Of a stretch of 64,000 bases of DNA, positions 44,300 through 55,143 are shown one piece after another; within the stretch, counting starts at the first letter, position 1; each line of letters begins with the position of its first letter. Location of the stretch: contig MU270019.1 of assembly GCA_021432635.1 (NCBI GenBank), positions 1,113,672 through 1,177,671 of the forward strand, given 5' to 3'. A program made the position numbers and the translations under genes. This stretch comes from Thozetella sp. PMI_491 (taxonomy: Eukaryota > Ascomycota > Sordariomycetes > Chaetosphaeriales > Chaetosphaeriaceae). Under the pieces are notes generated by a model. That model did not search any database. It was not told where the DNA came from and worked only from the letters and a program-made list of their open reading frames with translations.

Positions 44300-46414
44300 A
44301 TGTCAGACCAGGTCGCGCTACAGGCTGATGTCGGCGCGCTGAGTCTGGCGGGGCTGGGCGCCTTCAGCCAGGTCCTCGCAATCCTTTCCACCGACAATGT
44401 CACCCCGATGGCGATGCTTCAAATGGAACAGCTTGGCTCTCTCTTTCACGTGAACGGCAAGTTCGCCGCTGAGGTGCCCGAGGCCATGCGTCGCTCATCG
44501 TCGCGCCCCGTGGGCCGCTTGGCATTGGCGGTTGGCTGGCGCCGCGGCGATTCGGTTTCGGTCATGGCACAGTCCGCAGGGGGGCAGGCTGCCGCTCTAC
44601 TGTCGTTTTGCTTGATCAATATGTACCCACAAAGGGAAGCGGGAACGATCCTTTCCAGACTCTGCCACAGCCAACTTCCCAAGTCTCTTCCGGTCGCCAG
44701 TGTAGCCCACCTCACGGATGTCGCAGCTCTGTTGGCCTCCAAGCTGAATAAGCTTGGTTTTGGGAACTTGCTTGCCGAACAGGCTTTGAGAATCCTCACT
44801 GTCTACGAAAAGCTCGAGACAACTCCGCCTCCAGATCTCATGGAGGTGCCCGTTGCCGAATCGATTGCAGAACTGCTTGAGCGTCTTGCGAGCTTGCGCG
44901 AAGAGGATTCCATTGTGCGAATCACAGGCTCCCATGGGATGCTCTATTTTCTGGGGGTCATACTCTTCATGTTCCCCATTGATGCGGTTGTAACTGTTGA
45001 ATCTTTCATTATCAGCGAGGGGCCTGGTCGTCGGATCATGGTCGAGATCTGCAACGAGCAGCCAACTACCATCCAACTTGAAAAGCAACTAGCCCAACCT
45101 CCACTTTTCAAATTGCCCATCGCGAAAGCCACTGTGGCTCTAAGAATATATCCCTGCTGCTCATTTGAATGGAAGGGATGGTTGGCCCACAAGCTCCAGC
45201 TGGAGTTCGCGAGTTTCGGGCTTGTATGCACTGAAAATATGCTGATTTGCTTCAGCACTGTTCTTGCAGCTCTCGCGATGCGGGCTGAAATTGTTGAACC
45301 CAGACATCCTACCTTTCAATACCCGTTCGTGGACATTTTGGGACCATATTTCCGATCCAGAATAGACCAAGTCTGCCAGGACGTCTTCCTCGCGGCGCCA
45401 GAGCATACAGCTTCCGATTTCACGACAGCATGGGAGAACTTCGTCTTAGCCGTTGGCCCTATGCTAAGCAAACTCCCATGCACGAAAAATAACTGCCAAC
45501 ACGAGTTCAGAACGATGGGGACCAAAGGCCATTTCCTTAGAATGATGGGGAACAAAGGCCATTTTCCTAGAACGATGGGGACCAAAGGCCATTTTCCTAG
45601 AACGATGTGTGCACCCACCGAGCTGTGGGAGGTCATGGAGGATATTTTAAGCGCTGGCTTCCAGTGTCTCATAACAAATGTCCACGGGTGCGTCTCCGTT
45701 TCGGGCTTACTCCCAGGAGTAGGTGGTTTAATGGTGGATCAGAATTCCGTGACAATATCTAGCCGTCTCGTAGAATCCTGGTTCCAGACGGTTACCACGA
45801 GACGCTTTTCCTTAGCCGCTTGCTATTTGGGCTCGACGATGTCCCCCACATTGCTAGAGACACTCGCCATCCGCAAAGATAGAGCTTTCAGTTACGAACT
45901 TATTGAAGGAGTCCTGATCTATCAGAGTCGCTACTACGACATCTTGAGTAACGACACAAATATCGGATCGTCAACTACCAGCTCGCTCCTCGGTCCACAA
46001 GGACCAATCGTACCTTCAAACTGCGGGGAGCATGATACTATCACACTCACAGTACGAGAGGGCTATAATGAATTAATCCTTGGGGTTGTCGCAAGCGCAA
46101 TGGGCAAATACGTTCACATCGATCTCAACTCTGCGATTAGGGGAGCCAGATCTCTCCATCACACGACAGAATGCGAACACGACCCTGACAGGCCATTGAA
46201 AGAGGGGAATAAGGAATTTGTGGAAGTAGTCGGTGTTTTAGATGCTGCAGCGAGTCGTACTACGTTGGCAATAGCCATGACACGCGCTAACCCAGAGGCA
46301 CAGCTTCTCTGCCTCAACCAGTATAGGCCATCTTTATTTCTCCGGCGGTGCTGTTTAGATTGCGGTGTCATACAGGCTCGGAATGGCAGTTTCAATGTGT
46401 TAATTATATCTTAA
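44300..46414 (+). CDS. Fungal orphan-family protein with internal 10-residue repeats
   Basis: Single exon of 704 residues. I recognise no catalytic domain. The N-terminal third (VGALSLAGLGAFSQVLAILS, QLGSLFHVNG, QSAGGQAAALLSFCLINMYP, ITGSHGMLYFLGVILFMFP) resembles a fungal family of unknown function that I recall as expanded in Sordariomycetes and often near heterokaryon-incompatibility-type genes (memory, unverified). Residues 404-433 are three tandem 10-residue repeats (RTMGTKGHFP type). There is no signal peptide; hydrophobic stretches near 219-232 could be buried or membrane segments. Lys/Cys-rich CTKNNCQHEF precedes the repeats. The start MSDQVALQADVG opens the long frame and is preceded by GGCCAAAT. 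The frame is intact over 2.1 kb, so it is likely functional. Confidence 0.75.
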   Translation: MSDQVALQADVGALSLAGLGAFSQVLAILSTDNVTPMAMLQMEQLGSLFHVNGKFAAEVPEAMRRSSSRPVGRLALAVGWRRGDSVSVMAQSAGGQAAALLSFCLINMYPQREAGTILSRLCHSQLPKSLPVASVAHLTDVAALLASKLNKLGFGNLLAEQALRILTVYEKLETTPPPDLMEVPVAESIAELLERLASLREEDSIVRITGSHGMLYFLGVILFMFPIDAVVTVESFIISEGPGRRIMVEICNEQPTTIQLEKQLAQPPLFKLPIAKATVALRIYPCCSFEWKGWLAHKLQLEFASFGLVCTENMLICFSTVLAALAMRAEIVEPRHPTFQYPFVDILGPYFRSRIDQVCQDVFLAAPEHTASDFTTAWENFVLAVGPMLSKLPCTKNNCQHEFRTMGTKGHFLRMMGNKGHFPRTMGTKGHFPRTMCAPTELWEVMEDILSAGFQCLITNVHGCVSVSGLLPGVGGLMVDQNSVTISSRLVESWFQTVTTRRFSLAACYLGSTMSPTLLETLAIRKDRAFSYELIEGVLIYQSRYYDILSNDTNIGSSTTSSLLGPQGPIVPSNCGEHDTITLTVREGYNELILGVVASAMGKYVHIDLNSAIRGARSLHHTTECEHDPDRPLKEGNKEFVEVVGVLDAAASRTTLAIAMTRANPEAQLLCLNQYRPSLFLRRCCLDCGVIQARNGSFNVLIIS
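45509..45607 (+). repeat. 30-base tandem repeat in coding sequence (3.3 copies)
   Basis: Units 45509-45538, 45539-45568 and 45569-45598, followed by the partial AGAACGATG. Each unit encodes R(T/M)MG(T/N)KGHF(P/L). The second and third units differ at only a few bases. The unit is a multiple of three, so the frame is kept. Confidence 0.95.
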
Positions 46415-46729
46415 CTGGGCCAAGTTATAGGATCGCCGCGGCCAATATGTTACCTAGTTACGGCTCTCAGAGAGCTAGAATGGATATTTATTCCACGTGA
46501 CAGATTCAGCTTCATAGGTAGCTCATCTGCTATGGAACGCATGATGTATAAGATTTATGGAGGCGATCAGATGTTCATGCGCAGCTAGGATTCAAGGGCA
46601 AACTAAAATGTGGTTCAATTGCATATGAGGAGGCGAAATTTACAAATATTTTTTCTTCCAGGCATATACTAGTATCCAACTTCCCCAAGCAACCTAGCAC
46701 ATAGAGCTCTAAATATAGATGCTGAATAC
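46415..46729. other. Convergent intergenic region
   Basis: AT-rich 3' flank between the 704-residue gene (+) and the sedolisin (-). No gene seen. Confidence 0.5.
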
Positions 46730-49088
46730 TCAGGGCAAGCTAAGGAAGAACTTGAGCATCTTGGGATAGTTCGGCGTTCCTAGGCCAGTCGAAGGGTCCT
46801 GGTCGTGTCTTATTAGCAAACATCCCAAAAGCATCTGAGGATGACCGAAGGGGGGATGACGTACCCATCCTGGCGCTGCAGGGAACCCGTCGACGCCGCA
46901 GCCGATGTTAGTCCCATTGGTAATGTCGTTGAAGATTTCTGGATGCGCATAGAAGGTAGGGTTCAAAAACCCGACCGACTTCTTGCCCACTTTCAGGCGC
47001 TCCTCATTGATGCGGTTGATCTTGGAATAAGAACTCGTCAGAAGACAGCGTATTTCTCGCCCTTGAGAGGCGCAACTCACCACTGCTGCGAAGATGGGCG
47101 TAGACGCTGAGGTCCCGCCAGAAAGGCCAAACTCGCCACCCGCGTATGTGGCAATGTTGTCCCCGTTGGCGGCCACGTCGGGATACCCGCGCCCAATGCG
47201 GTTGTATATCCCTCCAGTGTTTCCCGACAACGCGGCAGGGTCGGGCAGGACGGGGTTGGGCGCATCGGCGGCGAGCTTGGAGTAATACTTGTGGCCTGGG
47301 TCGTGCTTCGTCAAGTAGGTTGCGACAGCCGCCTTCTGGTAATCAGGCTGGGGGTAGATATTGGAGAAACCGCCGCCGGAGCTGTAGTTTACGGCATAGG
47401 GATCACCGACGAAGTCGAGGACGACGCTCTCAGGCTGAAATACCGTGTGACCAGGGTACACCTTGGTTGCGCCAACCTATCCCGTGCGTCAAAATTAGCG
47501 GTGCATACTTGGCAGAGCAGAGAAAATCGGAATCGTCCGGAGTGACTTACAGCAGTGACATAGGGGCAGTTCACCGGCCAGTCCGGGGTGAAGATGGTCT
47601 GGTCCGGCCCAACGCAGCCATCGCCGTAGGGAGGCGGGTACTCTCCCACACCGGCGTCGCCCGATGCGAAGAAGAAGCTAACGCCCTGCAGCCCGAGCTT
47701 GAGGAATTCATTGCACTGGCGCTTCTGGTACGCAATGGGGACAGTGTGCTCGGGGCCACCATATGAGATCGACATGACGTTAGTTGGCTTGAAGACACCG
47801 CACTGCAGCTTACCCTTATAGCCTCCGGGCAGTGGGTCCGGATACAAGGGGTCCAGATGATCCTTGCTGTCGTCACCAGTCTCGCCGTAGGCGCTGTATG
47901 TGCAGTAGCTGCCGTCCATGGCATCGAGCCATGTGTTGAAACCGCCGAGATACTCGACATCGGCCTCGCCTTGGTAGTTGAGATCGTCCTCGTTCCAGAT
48001 GGTAATGGTCTGTGGGTATACGATAGGATAGGCAAGATCCAGGTCAAGCATTGTCTCGCCACCCGCCTCGCTCACATTCGTGGTCTCTGCCACGGCGCCG
48101 TCGATCAGATAGTCGATTGGGTGGGTGCCTTTGGGGATGCGAGGTGCGTAGTTGGAGAAGAATAGGTCGAGATCCTCTTGGTCCCAGAACTCGAGCAGAC
48201 TCTCGTAGATGCCCATGGAGTTTCCAGGAATGGCAGAATAACCTAGAACAAGAGCCCGTTCAGTATTCCAATTTGAATATTAAGGGGTTTGAATTGGCTC
48301 TGTTGATCGCGTGCTTACCTTGCGGGATTCCGTAGAGAGCTGCAATGCATGCAGGAGTGATCACCTCATCGCAATGGGCCAGATCATTCGTGTTGGTCAG
48401 GCGGTCAGAGTTGCCTGGAGCGTGCTTCAGAGGTGGATGTCCATGCTTTCCTTGTTCGAGTCCAGTGGCGCGGCGGCCGAGCATCTGGGCTTTCAAAGGC
48501 GCAACGAGCTTGACGCCCGGCGTGATGTAGTCGATATGGTGCTGGATGTTCTTCGGCACATGGTACTTGTCACAAGCAGCCCGCACGTCGCCGCTGAGGC
48601 TGTCCTGGTACTCGTGAAACTCGGTGTGGAGCAAGCCCTCCACCACCGAAGTAGGGGCGTCAAAAGCAATCCAGCCTTTGTTGTCCGAGTGGATCATGTC
48701 GGAAATCCTATTCAATGTATGCCGTCAACATGGCTCTAGAACGCAAGAGCAAGACGATGAAGACTAACCCTTCGAAAGCCAGCCATTGCTTGACTGCCTC
48801 GACTGTCTCGTCTGCCGGCCGGAAGGCGTCAATGACCTCCTCGGCGGTCCAGGTCTGGCCGTACTTGTCCGAGGCGGGATCAGAGACCTCCATCAAGAAG
48901 TCGTGTGCCCGGTCGAGGTTGGACTGGGTCAGTCCAATGCGCACGGGAAGCAGGCGATCGCCCGCCAGACGACCGCGCTTGACCCATCGCGAAGACTGCG
49001 TGTCCCGCCGCTCGTGGACCGCGTGGGTTGCGGGCAATGCCGCAGCCGTCACGGCCAGACCCAGTACAGCAATGGATAGAGCTCTCAT
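46730..49088 (-). CDS. Secreted sedolisin / tripeptidyl-peptidase (S53)
   Basis: Acid-active serine-carboxyl peptidase. Six exons: 49088-48769, 48707-48319, 48242-47551, 47476-47081, 47020-46865, 46798-46730, with introns of 60-76 bases (673 residues). The signal peptide MRALSIAVLGLAVTAAALP is followed by an S53 propeptide (TWTAEEVIDAFRP, HTEFHEYQD). Catalytic Glu299 and Asp303 lie in GGETMLDLDLAY; FFASGDAGVGEYPP supplies the oxyanion Asp; Ser590 is in SGGTSASTP. The calcium site is formed by the C-terminal IFNDITNG... and DPSTGLGTPNYPKM. It is slightly longer than usual. A second secreted peptidase gene follows upstream on the same strand, suggesting shared protein scavenging. Confidence 0.95.
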
Positions 49089-49822
49089 GATGTAGTCAAG
49101 CTAGCGGTAGGAGAAATCGCCAAGGAATCGCCAAGGAACAACTACCGGGCGTCTTGGCACGGGGAGCTTGGGGGTTTTTCTAGGTCCCAGCAGTCTCGCC
49201 ATAGTCTATCGCAACCCTAGCTCCCGAGTACCTTGCTTCTGGCTAGCTTCTAGCTAGGATCTACGCAGTTGGCGTAGTACTGCATGCGACTTTTGCATAG
49301 GTACCATCCCACGCGGGCAGGTTACACAAAGGGAGAAGCTTGTGTTCGCGGTCAATGCGCCCGCACGTCGGTACGGGATAAGCTATCACATAGCTACCTT
49401 CCCCTTCGGGCTATAACTCCAGCTACAGCTCGACACATCCGCTTGCGGTTTACGGAGTATATTCCGTGCCTAGCGCTCTCCGCACCAAGGATACAGGGAC
49501 GTAGATGCATAAGGGGCTGGTTTCCCATCCTTTCCAACCTAGGAATAATAGTCAATTGCGTCATATATTGACATACCCATACGGGTGCCATCATTCAAGA
49601 CAGGCCGCTCAGCAAAGATCAATTAGAGACCTTAGAGGCCATATCATTGATTACCGTTGATGCTCCGCACGTTTCCGACGTCCCTAATAAGCAATTGAAG
49701 CCCAGAGACGACAGTTCATCTGATTCTTCCGAGACATGGCGTTGTGATCAAATGTGCCTTTGCTTGAGCGGCCAGGGCAACCCCGCAGCCCCCCGTAGCA
49801 GCATCAGATAGTGATCGCTGTC
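49089..49822. other. Intergenic region between peptidase genes
   Basis: Promoter side of the sedolisin and 3' side of the M28-like gene, both on the minus strand. No gene seen. Confidence 0.5.
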
Positions 49823-51597
49823 TCACAGCGTCCCATCCGAGTGTAGTTCATCGAGCCGAGCAATAGTCCTGATGATCGCCTCGATTTGCGCCACGGCAAT
49901 CTCATGGTCATACAAGCTCCAACCCCCATCAGCAATCGACTTCCAAAGGTAGTCAGGCTGTGCGAGGATACCAAGAGTGGGAATTTGGCTCCACCCTAAA
50001 GTCGACGAGCCTCCCACCCCGGACCAGGATGATCGCACCCCGTTCACGACAAGAGGATCCAGCAGAGGCACCCGCAGGCGGTCCGGAGTGCCATCAAATG
50101 CCCCAAGGTATGCATCGCGGAGTGGGGTCGAGAGAGAAGAGTCGTTCCTGTGCGCCACCGGTCTGCAGTCAGCGGGCGCAACATGCAATGCCACGACCAA
50201 GAGGGGTAATATGCAGGTTAGAATGAGGCACTTACGCAAATGTCCACCATGGTTCGGCGCGTCCAGTAGCTTCGTATACTAGCTTACCATCTTTCTTTAC
50301 GTCCTGCCACTCGACCGCGCCCAAATGCTCGAGGTTGATGGCAGCCTTCGCATTGGCGAGTAGGTCCGGGCGCTGACCAAACCAATCTGTCTCGTTTAGG
50401 AACCCGCTAGCCAGGTGACCAGTTGTAGCTACGAAGTCGAGATTGATACTCGGTCGGTTCCGGGCAAAATACTCAGCGATAGACAGCTGCGCAAAGGGGC
50501 CATTCTCCTCAATGATGTTCATGCCATCAGAATGGGTGTAGATCAAAATCGTGTCGTCGGTACCCCCAGTGCCCTCGAGGTGGGAGATGAGTGTGTACGA
50601 TGGGCTAGAAAACGATGGCGCGTCCAAAACAACGGTAAGGTTCGCAATGCTCCCCTCTCGGCCCAGTGACCGCAAAGTCTCTCCGGTCGAATTACCCACG
50701 TAGAGCGTCGGCACCTTCTGGGTCTGGGTGCCGCTGAGCGCCGACTTTGGGAGGAACTGCAGCGCGGCGTCTTCGTCCGAGACATCGACCCACGAAGAGA
50801 TCGCCGCGGCCACCCCCAGAGACTCGAGGGTGGTGAAGTCGAGCTTTTTGGCAAGCCCAGTCCAGTGCGGATTGGTCAGGTTCCCCAGCTCGGGGATCTC
50901 ATCGAGACTGATGTTCCGTCCGGTGCTGCACGCCGCCGTTAGCTAGCTCGGCTGTCTTGTACCTGCATGGGGCACGTACCCAAATACGTCATATTCTGGC
51001 GCTGAGTAGTTCCTAGTGACTGTCGGGTTGTCAAAGAAGATGATATCTCCAGGCTTGACACCACTTAGGTCAAGTGCGTCAAACAGTGCAGCGCGAGTGG
51101 CTTGGTCAACTGCGAAAGAACCGGCGTCGTAGAATGACCCAGTCACGCCTTGGACCCCAGTATCACCAGAGTATGGGTAATACCCTGTCGTTGGCACCCA
51201 GATTTCAGTTCCATTAGTTAAGCCAGCGACTAAGTACCACCAACGGACATCCCAACTGATATCACTTGTCAGCATCGTTTAGTTACCGACAAAGAGCATG
51301 GCGCTGAGTACTCACCGGTACATAGTATAGTTCAAAGTCGACGTAGTGAGGCCCGCGAGCTGGTACGATGCCGAGAGCGATTCTAGGAACGAATTCGCCT
51401 GCTCGCTTCCCGCTGGGGTATTCGGTCAGACGTGCGGGACAAGTTGGTAGGGAGGTAATCTACAACAACTTACGAAAGCGAGGTCCGCGGAGGTTAGTTT
51501 GAAACAGCCTCGAATGAAGCTTATTCTTGTCGATATCAGTGAGCAATGCACCGGCAGGGCCGACCAAGGAGGCCAGAGCTAAGACGATGGGCAACAT
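49823..51597 (-). CDS. Secreted M28-like zinc peptidase with PA-type insert
   Basis: Five exons: 51597-51474, 51412-51316, 51255-50980, 50925-50236, 50162-49823, with introns of 54-73 bases, encode 508 residues. The signal peptide MLPIVLALASLVGPAGALL is followed by a WDVRWWYLV segment. A domain of PA type (KPGDIIFFDNP, GVAAAISSWVDVSDEDAALQ, KVPTLYVGNSTG) precedes the peptidase core. In the core, ILIYTHSDGMNIIEENGP supplies the expected His-x-Asp and Glu ligands of M28, and AAINLEHLGAVEW a further Glu; the canonical HxD-D-EE-D-H set is only partly evident, so substrate and activity are uncertain. N-glycosylation sites (NYS, NDS, NET) fit secretion. It is probably co-oriented with the sedolisin for extracellular protein breakdown. 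Upstream ATGs to 52014 are open but would bury the signal peptide. Confidence 0.8.
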
Positions 51598-52028
51598 TTT
51601 TGTAAGATTTAGGGGCTTCTGTTGATACTCATCCTCCGGATAGAAATCCATGGGGCCGGCGAAAGAGGGGTATGAATATATGTCCTCGGCGGAAATATCG
51701 AATTTCTGATTCTCCGCTGTCGCCGACACCGATGCCTCTTGCCGGTGTTCGCCGTTGGAGTCCTTGCAGAAGATCCCGGCCTGATGTGATGTAGTGTCAT
51801 TGTCCTCCACTTCCTCCACCTGGCGACGCAACGGCATTTCGTGCCCGCTTTGCAACATGGATCTCAACCCCGGTCCATTGGGCAGGCCAGGTCTATCGTC
51901 AGTACTACACTGCCCAATCAGCGCAGCCCATGCCAACCGAATACTGCATAAGGCAAGGTTGGTATTCAAAATCCATGTAGGGAGTCCCTTATAACCCCGC
52001 GCCGAGCACAACACTGGGTAAAGGCGGG

Positions 52029-52195
52029 TAGGTGTTTAACAAGATTATGAAGTCATCTGAGTCCCGGAAATGTTAAGCGGTTCCACGTAAGAGATTATAT
52101 CCGGCAGTTGTCTAATTTTGATCTAGAGACTGACCTTATTAAAGGAGAAATTAGGCATGTCTCTTCAATATTACCTGTATAGTCGATATACCGCA
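52029..52195. repeat. Diverged direct repeat, copy A
   Basis: Shares with copy B the ordered blocks TAACAAGATTATG, GTCATCTGAG, CGGTTC, CTAGAGACTG and TCTTC.ATATTAC. Copy A has A/T at many positions where B has G/C (GAAGTC against GGGGTC; AAATGTTAAGC against GAATAGTTGGC). Confidence 0.75.
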
Positions 52196-52661
52196 CTAAC
52201 CCGAATCACCGAACCACGCTAACTAGATAGCAATCAGCACGTCCTTGTCCTGTATAGACAGTAGTCAACTCTAGTAACGCCTATTTCTAATGGAAGTCGC
52301 CCGGCCTTTGACTAACAGCTCTCAACTAGGATGTGTCGTTAGTGAGGTGGCGCCGCAATGTCCGTGCTCCGCATTTGAGGTCAAATTGTAGTGTAGAAGG
52401 AGTCCAGCTAATTAGTTGAACAGAGACGAGGTAGCCATGTAGAATGGAGGCTGTGAGAGTGCCGCGCATCAATTTCAAGGCGCCAAGTGAGGTTTGAAAA
52501 TAAATAAAATTTTCAAAAATGCAATATATCCACACGCCTCTCAGTCTTTTAGCCCTACGCCTTCTCGCAAAGCCCCCGGTCCTTTCTTCCACCTTCATCG
52601 GACATGCCCGAAATCCGTAAAAGATATCTTTGCTAACCCTACGCTGAATACAGCACTGTTT

Positions 52662-52832
52662 TAGGTGGCCTCTAACAAGATTATGGGGTCATCTGAGCCC
52701 GGGAATAGTTGGCGGTTCGATACATAAGATTAAATCCCGGCAACTGCCCTTGTTATATTCTTCTAGAGACTGGTCTTATAAAAACAGGAGTTGTTATGTG
52801 TCTTCGATATTACGGGTATGATCGGCATTTTT
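52662..52832. repeat. Diverged direct repeat, copy B
   Basis: Second copy in the same orientation, about 633 bases from copy A. No terminal inverted repeats or open frame within. It could be a solo LTR pair or other transposon remnant. Confidence 0.75.
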
Positions 52833-53439
52833 TTCTGCGGTGTACTTGGGTAGATAGATGCTTTATCTTGCACACCCTTCAAGACAAGACACTGCCAACA
52901 CCACGAACGCCAAAAAAAAAAATGCCCCTCATCGAAACACAGTCCTCTTTTTCTATAAGAATCAGGACCTCGTAGAAACATATAGGTAGGGAGCCAAAAT
53001 CAGTGTCCCCGTGTTCTCAAGTATAATTGCTCAGCTGACCTAGTCGCCCTGGTTTCTAGGAGTTGGCTCCGAATCAGCTGCGCAGACCGAAGCGCTTTGA
53101 GAGAAGATGTGCCACAGTAGCTGTCTAGATGAGCCGAGAATGGCGCCTTATTGTGATTCAACAGAGTCCGAACACGTCTAGGACTGTTATATTTTGCGCA
53201 GGCAGCTCACTTTTGCTGACGCGTGGGCTGATAAAAAGAAATCTCAGGGGGCCCGTTTACAAATCGCACCGCGTCGGCTTTAGGAGCTGTGGGCATGCCG
53301 AGCTCTCAGAAGGAATCAGAGGATGTCCATTGAGGCCGTCCGTAAGTTCAAGAGCCTCTAACTCTTCTCCGTAGCTTCGTAACTGATAGGGTAGGCCCAA
53401 GCGGAGGCCAGAAGAGATGGCCCCTGGGGAACCAGTAAG

Positions 53440-55143
53440 GCAACAAGGGCACACCTGCATACTTCTATGCACTTTGACTCTACCATAAAAAGTCCAGCAT
53501 AGATACCCTTGACTTCCGCGACCAGCTAGTCTTGGGACATTGGTCTTCTTTCAGGCTGTTTGATGAATATTGAGGTCGACGGTTCAGCACGTCCCGAAAA
53601 GCTCGCCGGGATTGCCAGTTGGTTCCGCCGATCTGCGGACAATGAAGCGCAAGATGTCTTACTCGAAGTATCATCCAGGGACAAGAGCTACTCGCATTTT
53701 GTCAGACGGTTAGAGCCTGAGGTATTGTAGTCAAGTCGTGGTAGAGTCGTTATGTGGTAGGGGCGAAGAGTGTCATGATGCTCTCGCAAGCCGAAACAAA
53801 TGGCACGGCTGCGCAGAGCGACTTGGTATAGTAGTACAGCTGCTGTCAAGCATTGGGCCTGGCAAGCATCGCCAGGTGATGGGGTCGAAGAGTGTCATGA
53901 CGCTCTCGCAAGCCGAAACAAAATGGCACAGCTACGCAGAGCAACTTAATATAATAATAAAGCTGCTGTAAGACGTCAGGCTTAGTAAGTGTTACCTGGC
54001 GATGGCAGAGCCATCCAGTCGTAGGAGTCTTGTCTGATGCCTTTGAATGCCATCCGTGGGAAACAACTGTCCAGACCTCGCGGTCTTTGATGTCGTCATC
54101 CTCGAAGGACATTCCGCAACGCCCCAAGATCTCCGAGGCACTCGATCCAAGTGTCTTCGAAGGTAGGTACAGTTTCGTAGAGAATGGCCATCATAGAGTA
54201 GGCCAGGTAGATAAAAGTAAGCATTTGCTTCAGGGATGCAGCGAGCCTATATCTTAAGAGCTCGAGAAAGCTAGAAGAGAGAAATGTTAACACTAGAGAC
54301 ACGAGGGTGCGGCAGAAAGAGAGGAGGTTTTGTTTCGAACCTATAGATGCCGTGCCTCCACATCCTCGCCGGCATCACGTACTTAGAGGCCAGCCTTCGC
54401 AGCGAGGGAGGGAGAAGCGGAAGGGTGCTGCGATGCTAAAAAGAAGTCGTGATGATCATGGAGGAGCGTACGATGGAGCACATTTGCCACCTCCCTGGAA
54501 GACTCGCAGGTCTTTACTCGCGAGGACCCGGGACTGGCGTGGGCAATATTCGATCTATTGCGGTGTTTAGTTCGACTTTGTCGCTGCAGAGGACGGTGCT
54601 GATGCCAATGGTAACCGAGATCGGGATGATAACAATGGCATCTGGGAGGGAGGGCTTGAGAACAAACGCCAGCAACGCCCACACCATGAGCGGAGCCAAA
54701 GCGCTCCAAGGCAGTTGTCTAGTCCGAAGCGTTAACAATAAGGCCTGGAACACCCAGCAGCGGGTATGCGGCGTGGGAGGTAGCACTTTTGGAGGGACTC
54801 TCTGTAAAGCCAAGAGAGGATACCTGACAATATCGTCCACGCTGCGAGGAGTCTAGGGTGCAATTGTCAGCCGGTATGCTGGGTGTAAATTTCGGGATGC
54901 TCGCACTGACGCGCTCGATACTAGGCTTGCCCACCAGCATTTTTCCTCTTGGCTTCTCGAAAGAAGGACGAGGATGGACAAGACGACGGTGGTGGCAGTG
55001 GTGCCCCTGAAAAAATATGGCCATCGGCTCATGGTAGCAGATATGATAATGGGCACGAAAAGAAATAGAAGGGGAAAGAGTGTGGATGGGAGAAATAAGG
55101 AACAAGGAGGGGTCACTGGCTGCGCGCTTTTTTCCGAGACCAA
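53440..55143 (-). pseudogene. Rearranged pseudogene of an Est1-like fungal protein family
   Basis: Reading the minus strand from 55143: a segment with hydrophobic stretches (SRWPYFFRGTTATTVVLSIL; LAPLMVWALLAFVL), then LHRTLLHDHHDFFLASQHPS followed by a frame change to YVMPARMWRHGIY, an intron-like gap, LLRYRLAASLKQMLTFIYLA, ETVPTFEDTWIECLGDLG, a one-base frameshift in a run of four C on the plus strand (about 54122-54125), EDDDIKDREVWTVVSHGWHS, and a duplicated block (LQQLYYYIKLLCVAVPF). A last fragment (QPERRPMSQD, stop, LVAEVKGIYAGLFMVESKCI) lies near 53.5 kb, although from memory it precedes the HRTLLHEHHDFF block in intact relatives. Multiple frameshifts and stops (including CAG to TAG) show it is dead. 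Confidence 0.65.
53760..54004. repeat. Tandem duplication of about 122 bases inside the pseudogene
   Basis: Copy 1 (53760-53880) and copy 2 (53881-54004) share GAAGAGTGTCATGA, GCTCTCGCAAGCCGAAACAA and GCTGCTGT. Most differences are transitions, with copy 2 the A/T-rich one (GGCTGCGCAGAGCGACTTGG against AGCTACGCAGAGCAACTTAA), a RIP-like bias. Confidence 0.85.

Larger units (their letters stand above)
51598..53439. other. AT-richer intergenic region with a diverged direct repeat
   Basis: No intact gene. It holds two related copies of about 165 bases (52029-52195 and 52662-52832). Short coding-like fragments occur (for example minus-strand LRSYGEELEALELTDGLNGH near 53.3 kb) but are broken by stops on both sides. 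Confidence 0.5.
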
